Of a DNA stretch of 60,486 nucleotides, positions 17,506-26,730 are shown piece by piece. The stretch is taken from contig JACQEO010000044.1 of NCBI GenBank assembly GCA_016200545.1, positions 1 to 60,486 of the forward strand, in the 5' to 3' direction. The position numbers and the translations under genes are program-made. The notes below the pieces were generated by a model, which saw nothing but the letters and a program-made list of their open reading frames with translations, was not told the origin of the DNA and did no database searches. The stretch comes from Deltaproteobacteria bacterium (GTDB lineage: Bacteria > Desulfobacterota > Binatia > UTPRO1). Numbering within the stretch: position 1 is the stretch's first letter; each line of letters begins with the position of its first letter.

Positions 17506-17795
17506 GGCCGCACTTCCTCACGATACAGCGAGGACGCTTTCACGGCCCAGATCGTGCTCATCATGCCCATGAGGTCCAACATGGCGCGCCCGCCAGGGCT
17601 GGCCGCCCCCGCAAGCATGCGGTAGACCAGGTTCACCCCCGTGCGCACGAGCGCCGCATACACCAGCAGCCCGCCATCGACCGCACCCAGTTGCGCGACC
17701 CGCACCGCGACGAGGAGAGTGCCTAGGGTGATCATGAGACCGAAGAGAAGCTCAAGGACGATTCGCCCGAGTTCGCGTTCTTGCGTGTCCATCAT
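17493..17795 (-). CDS. Small two-helix membrane protein
   Basis: This 100-residue protein has two clear hydrophobic helices, at about residues 11-33 and 42-62, and charged ends. A strong GGGAGG five bases upstream of the first of two adjacent ATGs fixes the start. No family is recognised. It is divergent from groEL and lies upstream of the kinase on the operon strand, with a further tiny TM frame overlapping its end. It might anchor or sense for the downstream system; that is inference from position only. Confidence 0.65.
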   Translation of the reverse strand: MMDTQERELGRIVLELLFGLMITLGTLLVAVRVAQLGAVDGGLLVYAALVRTGVNLVYRMLAGAASPGGRAMLDLMGMMSTIWAVKASSLYREEVRPWSR

Positions 17796-18050
17796 TCGTT
17801 CCTCCCTTAGCATGGAGCCCTGCCCTCCGCTCGCTACTCCTGAGCCTCTATACGTCACGCGGAGCGTAGTACCGTACGCTTACTGGAACGAGATCACGGC
17901 GATTCGGAGGTCGGCTGACTCTTGACAGACGCTCCGCTCCCGGCGGATTGGGTGCGGCAGGCTCGCAGGAACCGCGGCGGCGGCACAGCCCCTGGAGTCG
18001 AGTAGTCAGCCCAGATCTTCGTATCGGCGCACGGGGGCGTCTGAACCACA
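17796..18050. promoter_or_regulatory. Divergent intergenic region before the GroEL-like gene
   Basis: These 255 bases separate the small membrane gene (minus) from the GroEL-like gene (plus) and must hold promoters for both. A perfect TTGACA is at 17922-17927 on the plus strand, but no good -10 box follows at the right distance. I saw no CIRCE-type inverted repeat. Confidence 0.3.
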
Positions 18051-19919
18051 ATGACATGGCGGGAAAGATTGCTGGGGCGTCGGGTATCGAGCCCGGCGAA
18101 CGAGGGAGCTCGGGGAGACGACGCCGGCAACGCGGTGCGGGGCGGCAACGAGCCGCCCCAGCCCGGCTGGATTCTCCAGCCGGGTCAGGTGCTGGTCGGG
18201 ACCGATGCCCAGGCAGCAAGCGCCGGGGTCATTGGATCGAACGAGGCCGACTCGGTTGTAGCCCTGCCCGACGAGGTGTCGCCTGTGGCCTTCTTTCCAG
18301 ATTTGCCAGACCCGAGCGCAGCACAGAACCCCAACCAGGCTGTCCCGCAACCCGCCTTGCAGGCCAAGGGGGCTTCACCACAAATTGCTCTGCTACGTGG
18401 CATCAAGCAGCTCACAGACGCGGTCAAGGTGACGTTCGGTCCGAAGGGCAAGAACGTCGTCGTGACCAACAAGGCCGGCAAACCTTTCGTCACCAGGGAT
18501 TGCCTGGCCATCGCTGCGCAAATCGATTCCGGGAGTGCCCTGGAAGACATGGGCATCAGGATGCTTCGCGACGCTGCTGAACGGGTTCGAGCGGCGACGG
18601 GTGAGGCAGCAACTACCACCATGATCTTTGCCCACGCGATCTTCGCCGCCAGCGTCAGGGCTCTTACCGATGGAGCCAATCCGACGCTCTTGAAGCAGGG
18701 GATCGAGGAAGCCATTAGTATCATCGTAGAGGAGCTCGTGAGCTTCGCACAACCGGTCAAGAGTCAGGCGATGATCGCAGCGATCGGAAGCTTGGCCGCG
18801 AAGGGTGACGAGATGGCCGGTGAAGTCATTGGCGCCGCGATGAACAAGGTCGGCAAGGAGGGCGTGATCACCATCGAAGAGGGCCAGAAGGTGACTACCG
18901 AGCTGGAGATTGGGGAGGGCGAACGATTTGACCGCGGCTACCTGAGCCCCCACTTCGTCACAGATCCCGAGCACATGGAGTGTGTGCTTGAGGACGCGTA
19001 TCTGTTCATCCACGAGAAGAAGATCGCCGCGATGAAGGACCTTCTGCCAGTTGTCGAGCAGATCGCGAGGACCGGAAGACCCGTCATCTTCGTGGCGGAG
19101 GAGTTCGACGGCGAAGCGCTGGCCGCACTCGTCGAGAACAAGAGCCGCGGCACCCTGCAATGCGTGGCCGTGGAGGCGCCCGGCTTCGGCGATCGCCGCA
19201 GGGCGATGCTTGAGGACATCGCAATCCTTACCGGCGGAAAAGTCATAGGCGAAGAGATCGGCGTCACGCTCGAAACCGTCACGCTCAACGACCTCGGCCG
19301 GGCAAGGCGCATCGTTGTAGACAGGGCCACCACGACCATTGTCGGCGGCGCCGCCAAGCAGGCTGACGTCGAAGATCGCATCAGGCAGATCCGGGCACAG
19401 ATCGAGGGGGCCACCTCGGACCACGACCGCAACAAGCTCATGGAGCGTTTCGCGAAGGTCGTTGGCGGGGTGGCGATCATCAAGATCGGTGGCTCCAGTG
19501 AAGCTGAGATCAAGGAGAGAAAGGCGCGCGTCGAGGTTGCCCTGCGCGCGACCTGCGCCGCTTTGGAAGAAGGAGTCCTTCCCGGTGCCGGCATCGCTCT
19601 GGTGCGCGCGGCGCAGCGTCTGGATGGACTCAGGCTGGACGGTGACGCCCGGATCGCGGTGAAGATTGTCCGGGACGCGTGCGAGGAGCCGATCCGACAG
19701 ATTGCCACGAACGCCGGCTACGACGGCACGCTGGTTCTGCGCGAGGTACTCAAGAAGACGAAGCCCAGTTGGGGCTTCAATGTGGCCACCGACGAGTACG
19801 AGGATCTAGTGCGAGCATTGGTCGTCGATCCGACAAAGGCCACCCGCGTCGCTGTGCTGACCGCCAGTGCGGTGAGTGTGCAGATGTTGACCACCGGTGC
19901 AGCGGTGGTCGGTGCGTGA
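18051..19919 (+). CDS. Divergent GroEL-like chaperonin with N-terminal extension
   Basis: This 622-residue chaperonin subunit is recognisable along its whole core: F-G-P-K-G-K-N near 129, the D-M-G segment near 166, G-F-G-D-R-R at 378-383 and D-P-T-K-A-T-R at 593-599. About 105 Pro/Ala/Gly-rich residues precede the core, while normal GroEL begins almost directly. The ATP-hydrolysis residues are altered: the position of E. coli D87 is Glu (E185, in EAATTT) and that of D398 is Val (V496). D52 appears kept (D150). The C-terminal GGM tail is missing. No groES is adjacent. It is probably a slow or non-hydrolysing paralogue tied to the neighbouring chaperone operon. Confidence 0.9.
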   Translation: MTWRERLLGRRVSSPANEGARGDDAGNAVRGGNEPPQPGWILQPGQVLVGTDAQAASAGVIGSNEADSVVALPDEVSPVAFFPDLPDPSAAQNPNQAVPQPALQAKGASPQIALLRGIKQLTDAVKVTFGPKGKNVVVTNKAGKPFVTRDCLAIAAQIDSGSALEDMGIRMLRDAAERVRAATGEAATTTMIFAHAIFAASVRALTDGANPTLLKQGIEEAISIIVEELVSFAQPVKSQAMIAAIGSLAAKGDEMAGEVIGAAMNKVGKEGVITIEEGQKVTTELEIGEGERFDRGYLSPHFVTDPEHMECVLEDAYLFIHEKKIAAMKDLLPVVEQIARTGRPVIFVAEEFDGEALAALVENKSRGTLQCVAVEAPGFGDRRRAMLEDIAILTGGKVIGEEIGVTLETVTLNDLGRARRIVVDRATTTIVGGAAKQADVEDRIRQIRAQIEGATSDHDRNKLMERFAKVVGGVAIIKIGGSSEAEIKERKARVEVALRATCAALEEGVLPGAGIALVRAAQRLDGLRLDGDARIAVKIVRDACEEPIRQIATNAGYDGTLVLREVLKKTKPSWGFNVATDEYEDLVRALVVDPTKATRVAVLTASAVSVQMLTTGAAVVGA

Positions 19920-19979
19920 CTCGGAGCCTCGGCCTCGCAACCTGGCAGGGATGTAACCGATCTGGCGAAGCTGTGGCGC

Positions 19980-21917
19980 TCATTCGTGAAGTCTTGAAAC
20001 TGCCCACTCCGAAAGACCGCTCCGGTCTGCAACCAAGCCTGGCGAGTTGACGGCAACCGGCGCGCGCCCGAAGAGCGTGAACACCAGGCCGATCTCCCTG
20101 CCGTCGTCACCCGACTCGAAGCGCACCCGGCCAGCTGAGCCATGCACGAGCGTGACCGGCCCGATCAGGATGCCACCCCGCGGGCCGGTCGATAGCAGAC
20201 CCGTCGTGACCGCCTGGTCCGTACGAATCCCGGACGGTGCGACGGTCGTGGCGCGGCCTACGATCCCACCGAGCTGCCCCGCGTCACGCGCGATCTCTCT
20301 ACCGCCGCTCCAGATGGTCGCCTGGGTGAAACGCTCGTAGTTCGCGGGGTCGCCGTGCGCCGCGGGAAGACCCAGGATCCCCTTGCTTGGGTTCTCGATG
20401 ATCACGGCTCGGTAATTCGGCGCGTCGATTCCCGATATCCTTTCCATCGAGCGCTGGTAGCCACAGGGCTTTCCGATAAGGAAGTCTCGCTGCGCCTCGC
20501 GCGTCCAGAAGTCACCGGACCTCGGCTGCACGACGGTGAACTGGGTGGCGGGCGAGCCGCGAACCGTGCGGTCGAGAACCGTCTCCAAGCGCGGTGACTC
20601 CATCACCATATTCGTAAACGGGGTATTCCTCTGCGTCGCGATCTCGGCCGCGCGCGCGCCGACCAACGTACCGTCGCTGTGAAACGCGCCCGTCGCCTTG
20701 GGAAGCATGGGCGCACCGGTCCGGGCCACCTCGGTGGCGAACGACTCCTTCGCATGCACTGCGATCTGCGCCGGCAGCTCGATGGCCTCCGGCTTGCGGT
20801 TCCCCAGTTGCGTCGGGATCACCTTGTTCACGTCGATGAAGACGATCGGGTTGTGACCCTGCGCCACCGAGCTCTGGATGAACTGGTCGATCTTCTTCAA
20901 TCCGGGCGCGGGGTCGTTCGGGCTCACGACGACCGTCGGGATGCCCTGGGCCCTCGCCTTCTCGACGCCGGCGAGCGGGAATCGTCCCTCGATCGCCACG
21001 TAGAGCTGGTTCTGCGGTCGGCCCTGGAGCAGCTGGGTCGCGTGGGACGTCGCGTACTTCAAGTCGGCCTCGGCGTTGATGCCGGTGCCAAAGATGCCGA
21101 TATGCCACTCGCCGCTGATGGTAGCACCCCGCTCCTGCGCGGCACGCGCGAGCTGCCAACTCGAGCGCGCCTCCTCGAGCTCAGGCAGGAGGTCGAAGGC
21201 CGCCTCGAAATCGTGGGCTGCTCCCGGCCAGTCGCTGCTTCGGCTTCGCAGAACGCCGCGGGTGTACATGGCAACGGGATGCTTCGGCGCGAGCACGAGC
21301 GCCTGGTCGATGTCGGCGGCGGCCTGTTCGATCTCGCCTGCCTCGAGCTGTACGAGCGCGCGGACGAGGGCCGCCTCGGCCGCAGCTGGACCGTGCATGA
21401 GGCCTTCGAGGTCCGCGACCGCCGCAGCGGGCTCGCCGTAGACGGCACGGAGGGTCGCGCGAAGAAGGCGCGCCGCCGCGAGACTCGGGTCGTGCGAAAG
21501 AGCGGCGCCCAGCCGTTCGACCGCGGCGCGCCACTCGCCACGGCGCGCGAGCGCGTCCGCGGCGAGGAGCTGGGCTGAGGCATGGCTTGGATGGACCTCG
21601 GCTAGATCCTCGGCCCATGAAAGATCGGCCCGGCTCTCGGTCAGGAGGCGGCCACGCAGGAAGTGCGCAGCGGCCGCCGCCCCGTCGCCGCGCGCGAGTG
21701 CCGCGTACCCGCGCAGCACGGTCGCTACGCGCGAGAACCCCACGCGCTCGACCCACGCTGCCGTCGCCGTCTCGACTGCCGGCCAATCGCTGGCGAGCAC
21801 GGCGTGCTCGATGTCGGCCGGGGGACGACCGCCGCCGCACGCTGCGAGTACCAGCAGGGCGGAGAGCCCCGCAAGGCATGGACGGCGGGCGCGTCTTCTC
21901 GGCTTCGTCGCGATCAT
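19980..21917 (-). CDS. TPR lipoprotein with large unknown C-terminal domain
   Basis: This 645-residue exported lipoprotein has a basic N-terminus, a hydrophobic run and lipobox L-A-A-C near residue 27. Residues about 30-290 form TPR-like helical repeats. The remaining roughly 350 residues form an unrecognised domain, including a segment F-I-D-V-N-K that looks like a beta strand before a helix. The ATG at 21917 follows GAGG by five bases. The upstream gene ends 26 bases before, so the two are co-transcribed. It converges on the GroEL-like gene and may be an envelope part of the same system, which is inference. Confidence 0.7.
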   Translation of the reverse strand: MIATKPRRRARRPCLAGLSALLVLAACGGGRPPADIEHAVLASDWPAVETATAAWVERVGFSRVATVLRGYAALARGDGAAAAAHFLRGRLLTESRADLSWAEDLAEVHPSHASAQLLAADALARRGEWRAAVERLGAALSHDPSLAAARLLRATLRAVYGEPAAAVADLEGLMHGPAAAEAALVRALVQLEAGEIEQAAADIDQALVLAPKHPVAMYTRGVLRSRSSDWPGAAHDFEAAFDLLPELEEARSSWQLARAAQERGATISGEWHIGIFGTGINAEADLKYATSHATQLLQGRPQNQLYVAIEGRFPLAGVEKARAQGIPTVVVSPNDPAPGLKKIDQFIQSSVAQGHNPIVFIDVNKVIPTQLGNRKPEAIELPAQIAVHAKESFATEVARTGAPMLPKATGAFHSDGTLVGARAAEIATQRNTPFTNMVMESPRLETVLDRTVRGSPATQFTVVQPRSGDFWTREAQRDFLIGKPCGYQRSMERISGIDAPNYRAVIIENPSKGILGLPAAHGDPANYERFTQATIWSGGREIARDAGQLGGIVGRATTVAPSGIRTDQAVTTGLLSTGPRGGILIGPVTLVHGSAGRVRFESGDDGREIGLVFTLFGRAPVAVNSPGLVADRSGLSEWAVSRLHE

Positions 21918-21943
21918 GGCAACCTCTTTGAAGGCGTCCTTGG

Positions 21944-23170
21944 TCACGTTCGGTTTGGGTCGAACGTGAACGACCACGTGGTCGGCATACCGGGCGGTCG
22001 CATCGCGAGGATGGTCTGCCGCAGCCGTCGCAGCGTGCGATCACCACTCCGCGCGGGCTCGACGTCCGGATCGATCGCTACACCGCCGCTCAGGCGAAGC
22101 GAATGCACGTGCCGAACGTGGCCAACCATGTGGGCTCTCGTTTCGCTCTCGCTCAGACCGCGGGCCGAAAGCGGTGTCTCGAAGGGCTCGATCGTGGCGC
22201 TCAACCACGGACGGAGGTCACGGTACGGATCGTGCTCGAGGAGCCAGCGTAGTCCCGCAAGAACGCGCGTGAAGGTCTCGATCTCGTGGATCGGCAGGGT
22301 CGAAGACAGCTCCCAGAGGTGGCGCGTCAGCGCATCAGCAAACTCCTGGGCGAAAGGGTCGTTGGCTCCGCGGGAGATACAGGGCGAGGCGGGGCGCCCA
22401 ACGTCGCTCGTGCGATCTGGACCGCTCTCGGCGAGCACGCGCAGCGTCGTCCCCTCAAACGTGAAGGTGTCGTCGTCATCAATGCCGGAGAGCCCGCCGC
22501 CACAGAGCCAGTAGCGGTTGCGCCGCCGCTGCTCGAAAGGGCCGGTCGCGGTGCACGAGGCCACGTCTCTGTCGAGCGCCTCGCGCGCACGCCGAATGTA
22601 GACCGGAAAGTCCGAAATGGGCACTTCCTCGCGCCCGAGCGAGGCGAGCTTCATCCAGTAGTCGAAGCGGAAAAACCAGGCACCGACGATCGACTGAGCG
22701 GCCCCTCCGAAATAGGTCACCACCTGATCCCCTTCCGCAGCTGCAGCGGGGCGGATGTCGATGCCGGGTAGCTCGATCTCCAGTCGCAGTGCGCGGAGCG
22801 CCACAGTGATCGCGTCCACGGGGAGAGGCCTTCGGTCATCGTCCCGCTCGCCGAAGAGGACCCAATCTCTGCGTGCGCGGTCGAGCAGCACACCGCGCAC
22901 CTGCAGGCCAGGCAGCAAGGCGCCGATCCGCCGCTCGCGCTCGAGCCGGTTGAGCGAGATCGCGATGCCGTTCGTGAACGGCATCCGCCAGACCGCGACC
23001 GGCCTCCGGAGATCTTTCCACATCGTTGGCGCTCTGCGGAGGCCGCCGCTCGTCACACCGATCACCACCAGGACGACGAGCGGCACCGAGACCCTACCCC
23101 GATCGCCAAACGCACGGATCCACTGCCCGACGGCGTGATCCAGCGCTGCTTCCCAGCATCGACGTCCCAT
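21944..23170 (-). CDS. Signal-anchored protein, DUF1598-like in part
   Basis: This 408-residue protein has one N-terminal hydrophobic segment (about 28-43), so it is membrane-anchored or secreted. The region around V-L-F-G-E ... L-P-V-D-A-I-T-V-A-L-R loosely resembles the DUF1598 domain of Planctomycetes; this is from memory of the motif and is weak. A later G-V-A-I-D-P segment fits the same idea. GGAGG five bases before the ATG at 23170 defines the start. It is followed 26 bases later by the TPR lipoprotein gene. Confidence 0.6.
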   Translation of the reverse strand: MGRRCWEAALDHAVGQWIRAFGDRGRVSVPLVVLVVIGVTSGGLRRAPTMWKDLRRPVAVWRMPFTNGIAISLNRLERERRIGALLPGLQVRGVLLDRARRDWVLFGERDDDRRPLPVDAITVALRALRLEIELPGIDIRPAAAAEGDQVVTYFGGAAQSIVGAWFFRFDYWMKLASLGREEVPISDFPVYIRRAREALDRDVASCTATGPFEQRRRNRYWLCGGGLSGIDDDDTFTFEGTTLRVLAESGPDRTSDVGRPASPCISRGANDPFAQEFADALTRHLWELSSTLPIHEIETFTRVLAGLRWLLEHDPYRDLRPWLSATIEPFETPLSARGLSESETRAHMVGHVRHVHSLRLSGGVAIDPDVEPARSGDRTLRRLRQTILAMRPPGMPTTWSFTFDPNRT

Positions 23171-23419
23171 CGCGGCCTCCAACCCTCCCTACGGTCGCGA
23201 GCGCTAAAACACCGGATACGACCGTTCCGCTGGCAGGGCCTTCGCAGGAAGCACCCGGCGTTACCGGCTGATCAAAGGGAGAAGAAGCTGGTGTGCCGCG
23301 AGCACGACCCCTAGCAGTCCGAGGCTGGTGCTCGAGCCGGATTCCTGAAAAGAAAGGGGCCCCTCTCAACGGCCGGGAGGAGACGGCCTTGTAACTTTGC
23401 AGAGCAAGTGTGCGCAGAA

Positions 23420-23950
23420 GACAAGGCGTGTCGATCACGCGGCTGCGATGTTCGGCGTCCCACGGTCGAGGTTCAACAATGCCCCGAAGAATCGGGGATC
23501 GGGCGCTTCTCGATACCGCGCTGATCACGATCGCGCGGGACATCAAGGCCAAGCCCGACACTACGGAATGCTGCGGATCACGACGCTGCTCCGACGGCTG
23601 GTGGCCACGTATGATCAATCACAAGAGTGTCCAGCAGACTATCCGCTACAGCAGCTGGCCGGTCTGGCAGGAGCAGAAGCGGCAGGGAAGGCGCCGCGCT
23701 TGGCTGCGTGACCCTCGCAAGCCATTCAACCGAACGCGACGTGGGCGATCGACGCGACCCACGTCTTCACGAGCTGGGACAGCTCGCATCATCCAATGGC
23801 GACCGACCCGCCACGCAACGATCGTCGTGTAGCGGCTCTCGCGCTCGGGGAGCGCCCGCGTGGCCGCGCACGCCCTGGAGCACGCTGCGCTACCGGAAGC
23901 TCGACCCACCGCCGGCGCACGACAAGGTGGCAGGGTGCCAGTTCCGTGCA
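23420..23950 (+). pseudogene. Decayed IS3-type transposase (orfB-like) remnant
   Basis: Pieces of an IS3-family integrase-type transposase occur in order but in different plus frames. They are a F-G-V-P-R-S segment near 23455, R-A-L-L-D-T-A-L near 23510, Y-G-M-L-R-I-T-T-L-L-R-R near 23568, I-N-H-K-S-V near 23612 and W-A-I-D-A-T-H-V-F near 23742, the last being the start of the catalytic core. Several frameshifts and a stop separate them and the catalytic C-terminal half is missing, so it is dead. No inverted repeats were located. Confidence 0.55.
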
Positions 23951-24057
23951 CGCGAGATAATGCGCACACGCCTCTCGGAGGCTCACAACACTCGCTGATC
24001 TTGTAAAGTGGCGCCGTGCGTGTCAGTATCCGCGACGGTTGCCACGATCGACGCGCC

Positions 24058-25404
24058 ATGCCTCAGCCCGATCATGTTCTATCGCTCGGCGAATGGCTCG
24101 TCCGTCTCGCCACTGTTGGGAACCAATATCTTGCGCCTCTCAACGCAGCGATTGGAGAGCTAGCGCTTACAGCCGGCGTCACCACAACGGCCGCGGTCGT
24201 TTTTTGGATTGGTGTCGTTCTACTCTCGCTGCTAATGTTCAGTGCTGAGGTATCGCGCGATGTCGATTATCGTCGATGTCGGCGATGGTCGTGGGCAGCT
24301 CTCGCACTCCTCTTTCCGCACCCGCTGCTCAGATGGCAACTGTCAGAGTCACTCTTCCTCGCGAGCGGCATCGCCTGCTGTGCAATCCCTCTCGTCTATG
24401 CCGACATCGTAGAGCACCAGGTCCCCGATAGAATGGTCGTGCCGACTATTATCGCCGTCTTCGCTGCATCCGCATCCTTGGCCTTGTTGCACGAAGTCGA
24501 CCCCGCCGAAGCCGCAGTGGCAAGTATCGCCGGGATGTTTATCAGCGGGGGGATAGCTTCGATCGCCTCTCGAGTAGAACTGGCATTGTTCACGTATCCG
24601 CGGAACATACACTATTCGTACCCTCGTGGCGGTGCGCGCTATGCAGCCGCTATTGGCGCGGCGCTTGGCCCCGCGTGGGGACCAGTCGCCGTGTTGATCC
24701 ATCCCGTGGTTGTCTGGTTGAACGATAATCTGCTCTTCATATCGCAAGGGCGTTGGGGTTATCGCGGCAGTGTTGCTATAAGCCCGCCGCTCACGATTGC
24801 CATGTTAGGTGCTGTATTTGTCGCAGGACGCGCAAGTCAGCATGGCCTGCGACTTTGGGAATATAGGGAGTTGCCGATTACAGTAGCGTGGCAACCGCAA
24901 TGGTTGCTGGCGGCCTTGATCTTTGCGATTACGGCGTGGGTAATTCAATCCGCACTGCGCGGAAAGCGAGTTGTATTCGAAAGCGTCAGGCTTGTGACGC
25001 TTGAAGAATCGCATGAACGTTACGTTCATCCCGAGACGTATTTCCGTGCTCATCTCGAAGAACTACTGCAGGTCAATTGGTTTACAGGATCTAGATCTAG
25101 CCGGTACGCGCAGCTTGCCCGGGCGATTGGGAGGCAAGGTAACGAGGTCACTGCGATGATCTCTGGTGCGTCGCCGTTCGATCGAGATGTTCTCGCGAAG
25201 CTCGAAGAAGTGCTCCGAATGCCTGGTGTGTTTCCTGTCGCAACCGCACGGCGTCTGATGCTCATCGCCGCCGGGCTCTCAGGGGGTTGCATCTCCCTCG
25301 TTGTCGCACGGTTCTCTCTGTTGCTGGCGCCAGTCGGTATCCCGCTTGCGATTTGGCTGCTCGCGGGCGGTACGAACGGCGGCAAGAGGTGGACGCTAGC
25401 CTAG
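24058..25404 (+). CDS. Polytopic membrane protein resembling a degenerate prepilin peptidase
   Basis: This 448-residue protein has about seven hydrophobic segments. One region reads Y-A-D-I-V-E-H-Q-V-P-D, like the first aspartate motif of A24 prepilin peptidases, and a later R-G-G-A-R-Y-A-A-A-I-G segment aligns with their GxGD motif but has Ala where the second catalytic Asp should be. A soluble stretch of roughly 85 residues lies before the last membrane segments. The ATG at 24058 is used; a GTG at 24016 is an alternative. It is lower in GC than its neighbours and lies between a dead transposase and an IS element, which suggests acquisition. Activity is doubtful. Confidence 0.6.
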   Translation: MPQPDHVLSLGEWLVRLATVGNQYLAPLNAAIGELALTAGVTTTAAVVFWIGVVLLSLLMFSAEVSRDVDYRRCRRWSWAALALLFPHPLLRWQLSESLFLASGIACCAIPLVYADIVEHQVPDRMVVPTIIAVFAASASLALLHEVDPAEAAVASIAGMFISGGIASIASRVELALFTYPRNIHYSYPRGGARYAAAIGAALGPAWGPVAVLIHPVVVWLNDNLLFISQGRWGYRGSVAISPPLTIAMLGAVFVAGRASQHGLRLWEYRELPITVAWQPQWLLAALIFAITAWVIQSALRGKRVVFESVRLVTLEESHERYVHPETYFRAHLEELLQVNWFTGSRSSRYAQLARAIGRQGNEVTAMISGASPFDRDVLAKLEEVLRMPGVFPVATARRLMLIAAGLSGGCISLVVARFSLLLAPVGIPLAIWLLAGGTNGGKRWTLA

Positions 25405-25552
25405 TGCTTCGCCACGGCAGAGCTCACCGGTTCGATCACGGGATATAGACGCTGGAGTTTCGTGCGCGCATCCGCCGTCGTGAACTGCCAGCGCACCTTG
25501 CTCTTCGCGTTGTTCCGCGCCGTTATCCTGCTCCCCTTCAGGTTGAAGCCAC
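25401..25552 (-). pseudogene. C-terminal fragment of a possible transposase, cut by the IS5-type element
   Basis: On the minus strand an open stretch of about 50 codons (containing K-V-R-W-Q-F-T-T-A-D-A-R) ends in a stop at 25401. It looks like the C-terminus of some transposases, though I cannot fix the family. Joining the two flanks of the IS5-type element at its CTAG duplication restores one open frame across the junction, so the insertion split this frame. Confidence 0.3.
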
Positions 25553-25688
25553 CTAGGGAAGCTCTGAGGTGGCAATGCAGAGTCGATTGAGCGCCCGAGT
25601 CATGAACGATCGCATGCAGCGTGCCGGTTTGGGAGGCCTCTCGCTCTCGCGAGGACCGGTGCGGTGCGGGCGGGGCACACCGACGCCG

Positions 25689-26660
25689 CTACAGGTGGCA
25701 CGCTGCCCCCGCCGGCAGGAGCTGGCGGCGGACGGCATAGAGATTCGCCAGGGCAAACATCGCCTGCGCGCGCGCCAGATTCTTCGCCAGGCCGCGATAG
25801 CGGACCTTCGCGAAGCCCCACAGCCGCTTCACCACGTGGAAGGGATGTTCACAGCGGGCCCGCGTCCGCGAGCGGGCGCGATTGATCTTCCGCCTCCGCT
25901 CGCTCAAGGGGTGGGACTTGCCCCGGGGGCGCCGATTCACGCGGTACCGCACGCCCCGCGCCTCGTACGCCTGCCGATCGGCTTCCTTCCAATAGGCCTG
26001 GTCGCCGTAGAGCACCTGCTCGTCGCCGTGCAGCAGCGTCGGCAGTTGCGTGATGTCGGCCGCCGACGCCGGAGTCGCGAGCACATGATGCACGCGCCCC
26101 TTGCGATCGGTCCCGATGTGCAGCTTCATCCCGAAGTACCATTGCTTCCCCTTGCGGGTCTGCTTCATCTCGGGATCGCGCGTCTTGGTCGCGTTCTTCG
26201 TCGAGCTCGGCGCCGCGATGATCGTCGCGTCCACGATCGTTCCGGCCTTCAGCAGCAACCGCTTCTCGGTGAGCAGGCCGTTGATCGCGTCGAAGATCGC
26301 GGCCGTGAGCCGATGCTGCTCCAGCAGGTGACGAAATCGCAGGATCGTCGTCTCGTCCGGCACCACATCCTCGCCCAGATCCACGCGGGTGAATCGTCGC
26401 ATCGCTTCGCTGTCGTAGATCGCATCCTCGGCCTGCGGGTCCGACAGATTGAACCACTGCTGCAGGAAGTAGATGCGCAGCATCTTCTCCAGCCCCAGCG
26501 GCTGCCGTCCGTTCCCGGCCTTGGGTAGTGCGGCTCGATCAGCGCCAGCAGTCGCGCCCACGGAATCACCGCATCCATCTCGGCGAGAAAACCGCTCGCG
26601 GCGCGTCACCTTGCCCTTCTGGGTCCACGCGATCGATGCGAAGGTCCGTTGCTCACTCAT
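25689..26660 (-). CDS. IS5-family DDE transposase, frame-disturbed near the N-terminus
   Basis: This 323-residue transposase should cut and paste the element. The N-terminal dimer region (Y-F-L-Q-Q-W-F-N-L-S-D-P) is followed by the DDE core, including V-D-A-T-I-I, Y-G-D-Q-A-Y and a late glutamate in the R-C-E-H-P-F region. Two compensating indels are visible: an extra T in a T run near 26588 and one base missing near 26520. About 20 residues between them are read out of frame, and the correct reading (M-D-A-V-I-P-W) lies in another frame. Activity may be reduced, or these could be assembly errors. GGAGGT precedes the ATG. Confidence 0.85.
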   Translation of the reverse strand: MSEQRTFASIAWTQKGKVTRRERFSRRDGCGDSVGATAGADRAALPKAGNGRQPLGLEKMLRIYFLQQWFNLSDPQAEDAIYDSEAMRRFTRVDLGEDVVPDETTILRFRHLLEQHRLTAAIFDAINGLLTEKRLLLKAGTIVDATIIAAPSSTKNATKTRDPEMKQTRKGKQWYFGMKLHIGTDRKGRVHHVLATPASAADITQLPTLLHGDEQVLYGDQAYWKEADRQAYEARGVRYRVNRRPRGKSHPLSERRRKINRARSRTRARCEHPFHVVKRLWGFAKVRYRGLAKNLARAQAMFALANLYAVRRQLLPAGAACHL

Positions 26661-26681
26661 CACCCCACCTCCTCCTCACTC

Positions 26682-26730
26682 GCCGATCGACAATTCTCTT
26701 ACCTCAATTCTCTTACCTCATTCGATCGGC
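26682..26730. repeat. Inverted repeat enclosing a 14-bp tandem repeat in the IS right end
   Basis: A perfect 9-base inverted repeat (GCCGATCGA at 26682-26690, TCGATCGGC at 26722-26730) surrounds two perfect copies of CAATTCTCTTACCT (26691-26718). It lies between the transposase start and the right IS end and could be a transposase-binding or expression-control region. Confidence 0.6.

Noticed and set aside
17796..18050. CIRCE operator or heat-shock sigma-32 promoter ahead of the GroEL-like gene
   Set aside because: No TTAGCACTC-type inverted repeat and no convincing sigma-32 boxes were found; the lone TTGACA lacks a -10 partner.
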